Shown one piece after another: positions 6,381 through 13,965 of a stretch of DNA of 19,646 nucleotides (position 1 is the first letter of the stretch; the number at the start of each line of letters is the position of its first letter). The notes beneath the pieces were generated by a model, which saw only the letters and a program-made list of their open reading frames with translations, had not been told where the DNA came from and did no database searches. Position numbers and translations under genes: made by a program. The DNA is from an uncultured Oscillospiraceae bacterium (lineage in GTDB: Bacteria; Bacillota; Clostridia; Oscillospirales; Acutalibacteraceae): the NCBI GenBank assembly GCA_900540295.1, contig UQFM01000031.1, forward strand, positions 1-19,646, read 5' to 3'.

Positions 6381-7148
6381 CTACGCAGTTACAGGACGCA
6401 CGGGAATCCCTTTTTTTGAAAGATAGGCTTTTAAATCCGCAATCGGAATTTCATTGAAATGAAACAGAGATGCGGCAAGCACGGCGTCTGCCTGCCCCAC
6501 GGTAAACGCATCGTAAAAATGGTTCAGCGCACCCGCACCGCCCGAAGCAATCACGGGCACGTCCACCCGTTCGGAAACGGCTTTTGTAAGCGCCAAATCG
6601 TACCCCTGCTTTTCCCCGTCGCAGTCCATACTCGTCAACAGAATTTCGCCCGCGCCGCGGCGAACCGCTTCCTCCGCCCACGCGAGTGCGTCAATGCCCG
6701 TAGGCAGTCTGCCGCCGTTTAAATAGACTTCCCAGCCGCCCTGCGCGGTACGCTTTGCGTCAATAGCGCACACCACGCACTGACTGCCAAATTTATAGGC
6801 GGCGTCGTTGATTAAGTCGGGATTGCGCACCGCCGCGGAATTGACGGATATTTTATCCGCCCCCGCACGCAGAAGTTCCTTAAAATCGTCGGTGGTACGA
6901 ATCCCGCCGCCGACGGTAAAAGGAATAAAAATGGAATCCGCCACACGCGAAACAATATCGAGCATTGTTCCCCTGCCCTCGTGCGTGGCGGTGATGTCCA
7001 ACAGCACCAGCTCGTCCGCGCCTTTTTTATCGTAGGCAACCGCACATTCCACAGGGTCGCCCGCATCGCGCAGATTGACAAAGCTTACGCCTTTTACGAC
7101 ACGTCCGTTTTTGACATCTAAGCAAGGAATAATCCGTTTTGCGTACAT
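6381..7148 (-). CDS. hisF: HisF, imidazole glycerol phosphate synthase cyclase subunit
   Basis: This 255-residue TIM-barrel enzyme takes ammonia delivered by HisH and converts PRFAR to imidazole glycerol phosphate and AICAR, linking histidine and purine synthesis. The catalytic aspartates are in place: D11 (IIPCLDVKNGRVVKG) and D130 (VCAIDAKR). Phosphate-binding loops FTVGGGIRTTDDF (77-89) and VIASGGAGALNHF (199-211) are also intact. Length matches the family. Its ATG overlaps the hisH stop by one base (TGATG at 7150-7146), giving direct translational coupling to its partner subunit. Confidence 0.98.
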   Translation of the reverse strand: MYAKRIIPCLDVKNGRVVKGVSFVNLRDAGDPVECAVAYDKKGADELVLLDITATHEGRGTMLDIVSRVADSIFIPFTVGGGIRTTDDFKELLRAGADKISVNSAAVRNPDLINDAAYKFGSQCVVCAIDAKRTAQGGWEVYLNGGRLPTGIDALAWAEEAVRRGAGEILLTSMDCDGEKQGYDLALTKAVSERVDVPVIASGGAGALNHFYDAFTVGQADAVLAASLFHFNEIPIADLKAYLSKKGIPVRPVTA

Positions 7149-7774
7149 CAGCGCACCCCTTTCTGCATTTCGGCGAAGTTCTTTAAAATCTGCAAGCCGA
7201 CTGCGCCGCTTTTTTCGGGATGAAACTGTGTGGCGTACAGATTTTTTGACACGTCTGCCGCTGAAGCATCAAAGCGAATCCCATATTCTGCGGTCGCCGC
7301 CACGTTTTCGCGGTGCTTTGCCGCCAAATAGTAGGAATGGACAAAATACACATACGCACCGTTCGGCACGCCGCGGTACAGCGGGCAGTCGGGCGTAATA
7401 TCCAAAGAATTCCAGCCGATTTGCGGAATTTTTAAACCGATTTCTTTCGGGAAACGGCGCACATCGCCCTCAAACACGGAAAGCCCTTGAACGCCTTCGC
7501 TTTCTTCACTTTTCCCGAACAGCATTTGCAGTCCCAGACAAATCCCTAAAAACGGCGTATCTGAAAGGGCGGCGGCTTTTACGGTATCAAGAAGCCCTGA
7601 ACGGTAAAGACAGTCCATCGCGTCGCCGAACGAACCGACGCCGGGCAAAATCACGGCATCCGCCGCCTCGATTTCCGTTTTGGAAGCCGTGATGAAATTT
7701 TCTGCGCCGATGTAATCCAACGCTTTGTGCACGCTTTGCAGATTGCCTGCACCGTAATCAATTATTGCAATCAT
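7148..7774 (-). CDS. hisH: HisH, imidazole glycerol phosphate synthase glutaminase subunit
   Basis: This 208-residue class I glutamine amidotransferase hydrolyses glutamine and passes ammonia to HisF. The catalytic triad is visible: C79 in LGICLGLQ, H185 and E187 in ATQFHPEKS. The oxyanion region ILPGVGSFGDAM is at 42-53. Length is typical. The ATG at 7774 has AGGGAG 6 bases upstream, and an extended -10 promoter sits at 7806-7834. No other histidine genes (hisG, D, B, A, E, I) lie in the window, so the pathway is split, or the others are elsewhere on the chromosome. Confidence 0.98.
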   Translation of the reverse strand: MIAIIDYGAGNLQSVHKALDYIGAENFITASKTEIEAADAVILPGVGSFGDAMDCLYRSGLLDTVKAAALSDTPFLGICLGLQMLFGKSEESEGVQGLSVFEGDVRRFPKEIGLKIPQIGWNSLDITPDCPLYRGVPNGAYVYFVHSYYLAAKHRENVAATAEYGIRFDASAADVSKNLYATQFHPEKSGAVGLQILKNFAEMQKGVR

Positions 7775-7805
7775 TATATACTCCCTAAGTCTGAATATAG
7801 TGGAT

Positions 7806-7834
7806 ATTTTAGCACAAGAAAGCAGGGTTTACAA
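7806..7834 (-). promoter_or_regulatory. Sigma-A-type promoter of hisHF
   Basis: Read on the minus strand: -35 TTGTAA (7834-7829), 17-base spacer ending in TGC, -10 TAAAAT (7811-7806). The TGC just before the -10 makes it an extended -10 promoter. It would give a short leader of about 25 bases before hisH. Confidence 0.75.
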
Positions 7835-7861
7835 CAGCATTTCCGTGATTTCGCAAATTAA

Positions 7862-7889
7862 TCATTCTGAGACGAAGCCGAAGAATCTC
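7862..7889. repeat. Dispersed repeat, copy 2 (TCATTCTGAG...CGAAGAATCTC)
   Basis: This has the same two blocks and the same spacing as the copy at 1521-1548. It lies directly beside the double-hairpin element that starts at 7899. Confidence 0.75.
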
Positions 7890-7898
7890 ACATGGCAC

Positions 7899-8007
7899 AG
7901 GGTAAATTTGATTTTCGCGTAGGGACGGACGTCCTCGTCCGTCCGTTAATTTTCATCTAATTTCGGCGGGGGCAAGCCCCCGCCCTACCGAGAATCAAAT
8001 TCACCCT
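7899..8007. repeat. MITE-like inverted repeat carrying two REP-like hairpins
   Basis: The ends form a ~25-base imperfect terminal inverted repeat (7899-7924 and 7983-8007) sharing AGGGT, AATTTGATT and GTAGGG with few mismatches. Inside are two near-perfect hairpins: GGACGGACG-TCCT-CGTCCGTCC (7923-7944), preceded by GTAG, and GGCGGGGGC-AA-GCCCCCGCC (7965-7984), followed by CTAC. The two inner hairpins are therefore in opposite orientation (GTAG head, CTAC tail), the classic layout of paired REP units moved by a transposase acting in trans. No transposase gene is in the window. Confidence 0.75.
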
Positions 8008-8075
8008 ATCATTATTGTTTGAATCCGCCCCTACGGGTTTATGTATCGTTTGATTTGTTATAAGATGCAAAGCAA

Positions 8076-8109
8076 AAGAAACCACATTCAGCGGAGAACG
8101 TGGTTTCTT
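8076..8109 (-). terminator. Terminator of the rnj-ftsH operon
   Basis: Arms of 14 bases (8076-8089 and 8096-8109) pair fully apart from one G-U wobble in minus-strand RNA, around the 6-base loop TCCGCT. The sequence after the stem on the minus strand is TTGCTTTGC, moderately T-rich with TTCTT at the stem foot. It lies 9 bases after the ftsH stop. Confidence 0.85.
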
Positions 8110-8117
8110 GTATTTGG

Positions 8118-10151
8118 TTACGGGTTCTGTGAATCGGAACCGCTTTCCGCCGTTTCTTCGGGCGGAATATCCGCAGATGCGGTATCGTCTGTTTCCGATG
8201 TATCCGCATGCGGCACTTCGGCGGAAATTTCTTCCGAGGATTCGCCGTCTGCCGTTTCGGACGCTTCGGTCTTCGGCGGTTCGGGACGTTTTACAGGCGG
8301 CAATTCTTTGCCGTCCATCAACATGTTAAATTCTTCCGCGTCAATCTTTTCGCGCTCGACCAATGCGGCGGCAACCGCATGCAGTTTATCGAGGTGCGCG
8401 CGCAGAATTTCTTCCGTGCGCTTATATGCCGCCAAAACGATGCTTTCTACTTCCGCGTCAATCGTGGATGCGACGGATTCGGAATAATTGCGGACGTGGT
8501 TATAATCTTTCCCGATAAAGACCTCGTCATTATCTTTACCGAAGGCAATCGGTCCGAGTTTTTCGCTCATACCGTATTTCGTAACCATTTTACGCGCGAT
8601 CTCGGATGCACGTTCAATATCGTTCGAGGCGCCAGTGGAGATATCGTCGAAAATAATTTTTTCCGCGACTCTGCCGCCCAAAAGCCCGACAATATCGTCC
8701 AGCATTCGGGAGCGCATCCTATGCATTTCGTCTTTTTCGGGCTGATACATCGTAAATCCGCCCGCCATGCCGCGCGGCACAATGGAAATGTGCGTAACGG
8801 GGTCTTTATGCTCCAAATAGTACGAGGAAACCGCGTGACCCGCTTCATGGTAAGCGGTAATTTTCTTGTCGCGTTCGGTGATGCGGTGCGATTTTTTCTC
8901 TGTACCGACAAGCACTTTCATGGTTGCTTCTTCGATTTCGGACATGGTGATAGCTTTTTTCTTCCGACGCGCGGCAAGAAGCGCCGCCTCATTCAAAAGA
9001 TTTTCAAGGTCTGCACCTGTGAAGCCGACGGTTGCACCCGCGATATAGGAAAGGTCTACATCGGGCGCTAAGGGCTTGCCTTTGGCATGCACCTTTAAAA
9101 TATCCTCACGCCCGCGAATATCGGGATAATTCACGGTAACCTGACGGTCAAAACGACCCGGACGCAACAGTGCAGGGTCTAAAATATCGGGGCGGTTGGT
9201 TGCGGCAATGACAATGACGCCTTCGTTTGCGCCGAAGCCGTCCATTTCCACAAGCAGTTGGTTCAGCGTTTGCTCGCGTTCATCATGGCCGCCGCCCATG
9301 CCTGCGCCTCTGTGGCGACCGACCGCGTCAATTTCATCGATGAAAATAATAGACGGGGAATTCTTTTTTGCCTGGTCAAACAAATCACGGACACGCGACG
9401 CACCGACGCCGACATACATTTCTACGAAGTCCGAACCCGAAATGGAGAAAAACGGCACATCGGCTTCACCCGCAACGGCGCGCGCCAACAAGGTTTTACC
9501 TGTACCGGGCGGGCCGACAAGCAATACACCCTTCGGAATTCTCGCACCCAAAGCACTAAACGCCTGCGGGTCTTTTAAGAACTCGACAATTTCTTCCAAT
9601 TCCTCTTTTTCTTCGTCTGCACCCGCAACATCTTTAAAGGTGGTTTTGCGGTTCTCATCGCCGCCTTTTTTGATGCGGGCCTTGCCGAAGGACAGCGCAC
9701 GGTTGTTTTCATTCTGCATGGACTGGTTCATTTTGCGGAACATAATAAACATGATTATGCCGAGTAAAACCATTAAGCCCACGGTCGGCAAAAGACTGAC
9801 CCACCACGAATTCGGCGAACCCGATTTATAATCTGCCTGAATCTGCGCATCGGGATGTTCACGGTTGTATTCCATGACCTTGTCGTGCACGTCCTCAACG
9901 AACAGATTGACATTCGGCACGGTATATTCGTATTTGGTTTCGTCCCCCGCGACCTTGTATTCCAACACGCCGCTGGTCAGGTTCAGCAAATATTCCGTAA
10001 CCTCATGGTTTTCAAATTTCTGCACCATTTGGTAATAGTCCGTTTTGGTTTTGGTCGCCTGCCCTGCGGTCATATAAACCACAATGCACAGTACAAATGC
10101 AAGCGGAATGACCACATAGGGTACAACGGCTCTCCAATCTATTTTTTTCAA
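8118..10151 (-). CDS. ftsH: FtsH, ATP-dependent zinc metalloprotease
   Basis: This 677-residue membrane-anchored AAA+ protease degrades damaged membrane proteins and short-lived regulators. Two transmembrane segments (about 10-29 and 117-138) flank an extracytoplasmic domain. Then come Walker A GPPGTGKT (213-220), Walker B IIFIDE (268-273), the second region of homology ATNRPDILDPALLRPGRFDR (317-336), the zinc site HEAGH (435-439) and the third ligand D511 in TGASNDIE. The last ~60 residues (615-677) are a disordered tail rich in Glu, Asp, Ser and Pro. The start is TTG at 10151, chosen because AAGGAGTG lies at the right distance and MKKIDWRAVVPYVV is a typical FtsH beginning. It is the last gene of the long operon, 38 bases after hpt, and ends at the terminator 8076-8109. 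Confidence 0.98.
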   Translation of the reverse strand: MKKIDWRAVVPYVVIPLAFVLCIVVYMTAGQATKTKTDYYQMVQKFENHEVTEYLLNLTSGVLEYKVAGDETKYEYTVPNVNLFVEDVHDKVMEYNREHPDAQIQADYKSGSPNSWWVSLLPTVGLMVLLGIIMFIMFRKMNQSMQNENNRALSFGKARIKKGGDENRKTTFKDVAGADEEKEELEEIVEFLKDPQAFSALGARIPKGVLLVGPPGTGKTLLARAVAGEADVPFFSISGSDFVEMYVGVGASRVRDLFDQAKKNSPSIIFIDEIDAVGRHRGAGMGGGHDEREQTLNQLLVEMDGFGANEGVIVIAATNRPDILDPALLRPGRFDRQVTVNYPDIRGREDILKVHAKGKPLAPDVDLSYIAGATVGFTGADLENLLNEAALLAARRKKKAITMSEIEEATMKVLVGTEKKSHRITERDKKITAYHEAGHAVSSYYLEHKDPVTHISIVPRGMAGGFTMYQPEKDEMHRMRSRMLDDIVGLLGGRVAEKIIFDDISTGASNDIERASEIARKMVTKYGMSEKLGPIAFGKDNDEVFIGKDYNHVRNYSESVASTIDAEVESIVLAAYKRTEEILRAHLDKLHAVAAALVEREKIDAEEFNMLMDGKELPPVKRPEPPKTEASETADGESSEEISAEVPHADTSETDDTASADIPPEETAESGSDSQNP

Positions 10152-10189
10152 AGGCTTTCACTCCTTATGTAGCTTTGAGACAGTTAAAA

Positions 10190-10759
10190 TTATTCTCCGC
10201 TGTATACAGACGGTTTTAAGATGCCGACATACGGCAAATTCCTGTATCTTTCAGCGTAATCAAGTCCGTAACCGACCACAAACGCATCGGGAATTTCTGC
10301 GCCGACATAGTCGGCTTTTATATCGGCGGTGCGGCGGTCAGGCTTGTCTAAAAGCGTGCAGATGCGTACACTTTTGGGTTTTCTCGCAAGCAACAGTTCT
10401 TTTAAATAGCTCAAGGTTTTGCCGCTGTCCAAAATATCCTCTACAATTAAGAGGTCTGCGCCCTCTATCACGTTGGTATCCAAATCCTTAATAATTTTTA
10501 CAACGCCCGAAGAAGTTGTCCCCGCGCCGTAGCTGGATACAGACATAAAATCAATGTAACACGGAATGTCAATGGCGCGCATTAAGTCGCCCATAAAAAC
10601 AACCGAGCCTTTTAAAACGCTTACCAAAATCAGCGGATTCTTGCTGTCACGGTAATCGGCGCAAATCTCACTGCCGATACGCGCGACGATTTTCTGCAAA
10701 TCCGTTTCGCTGAACAAAACCCGCTCGATATCGGCGGACATAGAATCGGTCTTACACAT
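10190..10759 (-). CDS. hpt: Hypoxanthine phosphoribosyltransferase
   Basis: This ~189-residue enzyme salvages hypoxanthine and guanine to IMP and GMP using PRPP. The PRPP-binding motif is LLIVEDILDSGKT (103-115) with the acidic pair E107-D108. The catalytic loop SSYGAGTTSSG (75-85) and the base-recognition region PDAFVVGYGLDYAERYRNLPYVGIL (157-181) are family-typical. In-frame starts exist at GTG 10774, ATG 10759 and ATG 10741. I choose 10759 because GGGGG lies about 9 bases upstream; it then overlaps the tilS stop by 8 bases (ATGTGTAA), which fits translational coupling. The tilS-hpt-ftsH order is conserved in many Firmicutes, where TilS and Hpt are reported to interact. Confidence 0.95.
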   Translation of the reverse strand: MCKTDSMSADIERVLFSETDLQKIVARIGSEICADYRDSKNPLILVSVLKGSVVFMGDLMRAIDIPCYIDFMSVSSYGAGTTSSGVVKIIKDLDTNVIEGADLLIVEDILDSGKTLSYLKELLLARKPKSVRICTLLDKPDRRTADIKADYVGAEIPDAFVVGYGLDYAERYRNLPYVGILKPSVYSGE

Positions 10760-12116
10760 TAGTATTGCCCCCACAAGTTAAAGTTAGCACAAAAAATGTA
10801 TCCGTTTTGTCGGTCGGCAAGACATTTGCCGATGCACCGACGCCGCCAATCCACAAAATTTCACCGTTTTCGCCCGCAAGCAACGGCACGGCGTTTCGGG
10901 ATTCGGGCGGAATCTTTTCTTCATTCATCCACTTTTTTAACGATTTGCTGACCGCGCGCTTCGGAAATGTAAATCGGTCGCCTGCGCGGCGGCTCCGAAG
11001 CGTGAGCGTGCCTACTATTTTAGCACAATCGACTGCATTCGCCAATAGGTCTTTGTGAAGATTTTGTAAATCTTTTCGCGTGTATTTTTGAATTTTTACA
11101 ACCCCTGCGGGCGTATCTTTTGCCGTCGGCATACAGTCCGAATGTAAAGTATATGCCCATTCGGGAGTCTCTTTGGGATTCGGAAATTCCAAGTACCCGT
11201 TCCGCACGCGCACGGCAATCCCCGTCGGCAGAGAAACACTGCCGTTTTTAAAAAGAAGCGCATACACGGATTCCAAATGCGCCGCAGTACACATATCGCC
11301 GATTTTTTCTGCCAATACTGCCTGCAACGCACGGCAGGCAATCGCTTTCGGCGCGATTTTCAAGGGCGCTGTCGGCACACGGTTTTGGCTTTTAAAATCC
11401 TTTATAAGCACATTTGCCTGCTGTTCCAACACGGCATTTTCATCACGCAGACGTGCGGTCATTCCCGACACGCCCGACAGAAGCGACGGATTGAGCGATT
11501 TTAACACGGGCATGACCTCTAACCGAATACGGTTACGGCTGTAATCCGCAGAGAAATTGGTTTCATCGGTCACATAATCTAAATTGTTTTCGGTGCAGTA
11601 CTGTTCAACCTGCGTACGGGTAACAGAAATCAGCGGACGTATAATATTTCCGCGCACAGGCGGAATACCGCAAAGCCCCCGAAGGCCCGTACCGCGGGTT
11701 AAATTCAGCAATACGGTTTCGGCGTTGTCGTCCGCTGTGTGCGCGGTGGCGATTTTCCCGCGGTCCCCTGCTGTGCGCCCAAAAGCTTCATACCGCAGTC
11801 TGCGCCCGCATTCTTCCGTGCTTTCATGCGTTTGGCGGCAGATGTTCGGCACATCTGCATGCACCACGGTAATCGGAATTTGCAGACGCGCGCAACAGGT
11901 GCGGCAAAACTGTTCGTCACTGTCCGCCGCCGCTCCGCGGATGCCGTGATGCACATGCACCGCCTGCAAAGTCACGGACAGTTCCGTTTGTAAAGCGCAA
12001 AGTATATGCAAAAGGCAGACCGAGTCCGCTCCGCCCGAAAACCCGACGGTCACACAGTCGCCTTGTCGGAGCATACCGTAGGTTCGCAGTGTTTCCAAAA
12101 CCGCGCTACGCATCAT
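10752..12116 (-). CDS. tilS: TilS, tRNA(Ile)-lysidine synthetase
   Basis: This 454-residue N-type ATP pyrophosphatase attaches lysine to C34 of the tRNA-Ile with CAU anticodon so that it reads AUA codons; it is essential in most bacteria. The PP-loop VGFSGGADSVCLLHIL (24-39) is intact. Further family marks are VHVHHGIRG, ATAHTADDNAETVLLNLTRGTGLRGLCGIP and a C-terminal substrate-binding domain ending near FFVLTL. The frame is open to 12206, but I start at the ATG at 12116 because CGGAG sits 7 bases upstream and the extra N-terminus is read from inside dnaB. It overlaps the dnaB stop by 11 bases (a second ATG follows immediately) and overlaps hpt by 8. Confidence 0.95.
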   Translation of the reverse strand: MMRSAVLETLRTYGMLRQGDCVTVGFSGGADSVCLLHILCALQTELSVTLQAVHVHHGIRGAAADSDEQFCRTCCARLQIPITVVHADVPNICRQTHESTEECGRRLRYEAFGRTAGDRGKIATAHTADDNAETVLLNLTRGTGLRGLCGIPPVRGNIIRPLISVTRTQVEQYCTENNLDYVTDETNFSADYSRNRIRLEVMPVLKSLNPSLLSGVSGMTARLRDENAVLEQQANVLIKDFKSQNRVPTAPLKIAPKAIACRALQAVLAEKIGDMCTAAHLESVYALLFKNGSVSLPTGIAVRVRNGYLEFPNPKETPEWAYTLHSDCMPTAKDTPAGVVKIQKYTRKDLQNLHKDLLANAVDCAKIVGTLTLRSRRAGDRFTFPKRAVSKSLKKWMNEEKIPPESRNAVPLLAGENGEILWIGGVGASANVLPTDKTDTFFVLTLTCGGNTNV

Positions 12117-13470
12117 GATACAGCTCCGGTGTAGAGAACATGGTATAACTGCCGTTCCAATGCAAATCGACATCGCCCGTACCGCCGTGACGGTTTTTGG
12201 CAACAATCACCTGTGCTTTATTTTCGTCGGTTACCACGGTTTCATTCTTTTCTTCGTCATAATAGGATTCACGGTACAGCATCAGAACAATATCCGCATC
12301 CTGCTCGATAGAACCCGATTCGCGCAAATCGGAAAGCTGCGGCTTATGCGATTTGCCGCGCCCTTCGGTGGAACGCGAAAGCTGTGAACAGGTAATGACG
12401 GGGATTTTTAAATCCTTCGCCATCAGCTTTAAGCTTCTGGTAATTTCAGAAACCTCCTGCACACGGCTGTCGGTACGCTTTGTCCCCTGCATCAACTGCA
12501 AATAGTCGATAATGACACAGTCCACATCGCGCATTTTACGCACACGCGCTTTCATTTCGGGCACGGTGATGTTGGCAGTATCGTCAAAATACAGCTCTGC
12601 CGTGCTTAAAGAGACCGTTGCCTGCGCAATGCGCGACCAATCGTCATCGGACAGCTCGCCCGTGCGCATCTTTTGGCTTTCGACACGTGCTTCGGTGGAA
12701 AGAATACGCTGTGCCAACTGTTCCTTGCCCATTTCGAGCGAGAAAAAGACTACCTTTTTCTTCGCCTGCACCGCGACATTGCGCGCGATATTTAAGGCAA
12801 AGCTTGTCTTACCCATGGCGGGGCGCGCACCGACTAAAATCAAGTCGGACTTATTTAAGCCCGTCATATATTTGTCAAGCAGAGAAAAGCCTGTCGGAAT
12901 GCCCTTGTATTCCGCCGCAAGCGCGGGATCGGACAGCTTTTGGAGGTTTTCGTAAACCTCGTTGGTGATAATCTCGGAAAGTCTGGTCGGCTCATTTTCT
13001 TTTGTGCCCTGACGGATATTATAAATCTTCTGCTCCGCCGCATCCATAATGGTATCGGCGGACAGCTCCTCATCGGATGCATTTTTGAGCATTTCCGTTG
13101 CCGCGTCCATGAGTGTGCGCAGATAATATTTTTCTTTAATAATCTTCGCGTAGGATTCGACATTCGCCACGCTCGGCACGGACTGTGCCAGCTGTGCCAA
13201 ATAGTTTCTGCCGCTTGCCTCGTCGTACTCGCCGCTTTTCCGCAGTTCTTCCGCAACAATCAGCGCGTCCACCTTTTGATTCAACAGCTTTAAATTCGCA
13301 ATAATCGAATAAATCGCCTTATGCTGCGGTATGTAAAAGCTGTCAGACGAACGAATAATGCCCGAAACACGGTCAAAACACGCCGAATCAATCAAAATCG
13401 ACCCGAGCACCGCCTGCTCCGCATCCATACTGTACGGTTCTTGAATTTTGTCAAACAGAAGACTGTCCAT
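12106..13470 (-). CDS. dnaB: Replicative DNA helicase DnaB (DnaC in Bacillus naming)
   Basis: This 454-residue RecA-fold hexameric helicase unwinds DNA at the replication fork. The N-terminal DnaB domain starts at about residue 11 (PYSMDAEQAVLGSIL). The helicase core has Walker A GARPAMGKTSFALN (214-227), Walker B VIIDYLQLM (319-327), the SQLSR segment (362-366) and the C-terminal KNRHGGTG (425-432) with the arginine finger. Length is typical, and I see no intein. The ATG at 13470 has AGGAG 7 bases upstream. It follows rplI by 27 bases; the rplI-dnaB neighbourhood is widely conserved. Confidence 0.98.
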   Translation of the reverse strand: MDSLLFDKIQEPYSMDAEQAVLGSILIDSACFDRVSGIIRSSDSFYIPQHKAIYSIIANLKLLNQKVDALIVAEELRKSGEYDEASGRNYLAQLAQSVPSVANVESYAKIIKEKYYLRTLMDAATEMLKNASDEELSADTIMDAAEQKIYNIRQGTKENEPTRLSEIITNEVYENLQKLSDPALAAEYKGIPTGFSLLDKYMTGLNKSDLILVGARPAMGKTSFALNIARNVAVQAKKKVVFFSLEMGKEQLAQRILSTEARVESQKMRTGELSDDDWSRIAQATVSLSTAELYFDDTANITVPEMKARVRKMRDVDCVIIDYLQLMQGTKRTDSRVQEVSEITRSLKLMAKDLKIPVITCSQLSRSTEGRGKSHKPQLSDLRESGSIEQDADIVLMLYRESYYDEEKNETVVTDENKAQVIVAKNRHGGTGDVDLHWNGSYTMFSTPELYHDA

Positions 13471-13497
13471 TCAGACTCTCCTAACTTTTGTCCGTAA

Positions 13498-13938
13498 TTA
13501 CTCGCTGACCTCCACGGTAAGCGTGGCGGAAATCCCTGTATACAGCTTGATTTCCGCAGAATATGTGCCGAAATTTTTAATGTCCGCAACGGACAGCTTG
13601 CGTTTATCTACCGCTACGCCCAACTGTTTGGTAATCGCTTCGGCAACATCCTTTGCCGTAACCGAACCGAACAGTCTGCCGTTCTGCCCCGCTTTGGCGG
13701 TCAGGCGGACGGTTTTGCCCTGCAGCTTGCTTTGCGCATCCTTCGCATTCGCAATATCCACGTCAATTTTATGCTGTTTGGACGCTTCGCTGTTTTTGTA
13801 CTCGGTCAAAGTCTGTGCATTCGCCTCTACCGCAAGTCCTTTCGGAAACAGGAAATTGCGTGCGTAGCCGTCGGATGCTTTCACCTTATCGCCCGCCTTG
13901 CCGAGTCCTTTTACGTCCTTTTTCAAAATAACTTCCAT
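13498..13938 (-). CDS. rplI: Ribosomal protein L9 (bL9)
   Basis: This 146-residue large-subunit protein binds 23S rRNA through its N-terminal domain and reaches out to limit frameshifting through its C-terminal domain. The signature MEVILKKDVKGLGKAGDKVKASDGYARNFLFPKGLA runs from residue 1 to about 36, followed by a long connecting helix and the C-terminal GRLFGSVTAKDVAEAI domain (87-102). Length is typical. The ATG at 13938 has GGAGG 7 bases upstream. It lies 27 bases after gdpP and 27 before dnaB. Confidence 0.98.
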   Translation of the reverse strand: MEVILKKDVKGLGKAGDKVKASDGYARNFLFPKGLAVEANAQTLTEYKNSEASKQHKIDVDIANAKDAQSKLQGKTVRLTAKAGQNGRLFGSVTAKDVAEAITKQLGVAVDKRKLSVADIKNFGTYSAEIKLYTGISATLTVEVSE

Positions 13939-13965
13939 ACTATAACCTCCGTTTAAAAAGTCGGT

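Larger units (their letters stand above)
7775..8117. other. hisH-ftsH intergenic region
   Basis: This 343-base gap holds the hisH promoter (7806-7834), copy 2 of the CATTCTGAG repeat (7862-7889), a MITE-like double-hairpin inverted repeat (7899-8007), a solo tail motif CCGCCCCTAC at 8024-8033 and the ftsH terminator (8076-8109). I see no gene. Confidence 0.8.

Noticed and set aside
7899..8040. Possible CRISPR array
   Set aside because: The repeats are inverted, differ in sequence and have no regular spacers.
8208..9071. 287-codon plus-strand open frame opposite ftsH
   Set aside because: It is the mirror of conserved FtsH codons and shows no recognisable domain.
12117..12206. Longer TilS start inside dnaB
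   Set aside because: The added residues come from another frame of dnaB and lack similarity to TilS; the ATG at 12116 has a proper ribosome site.
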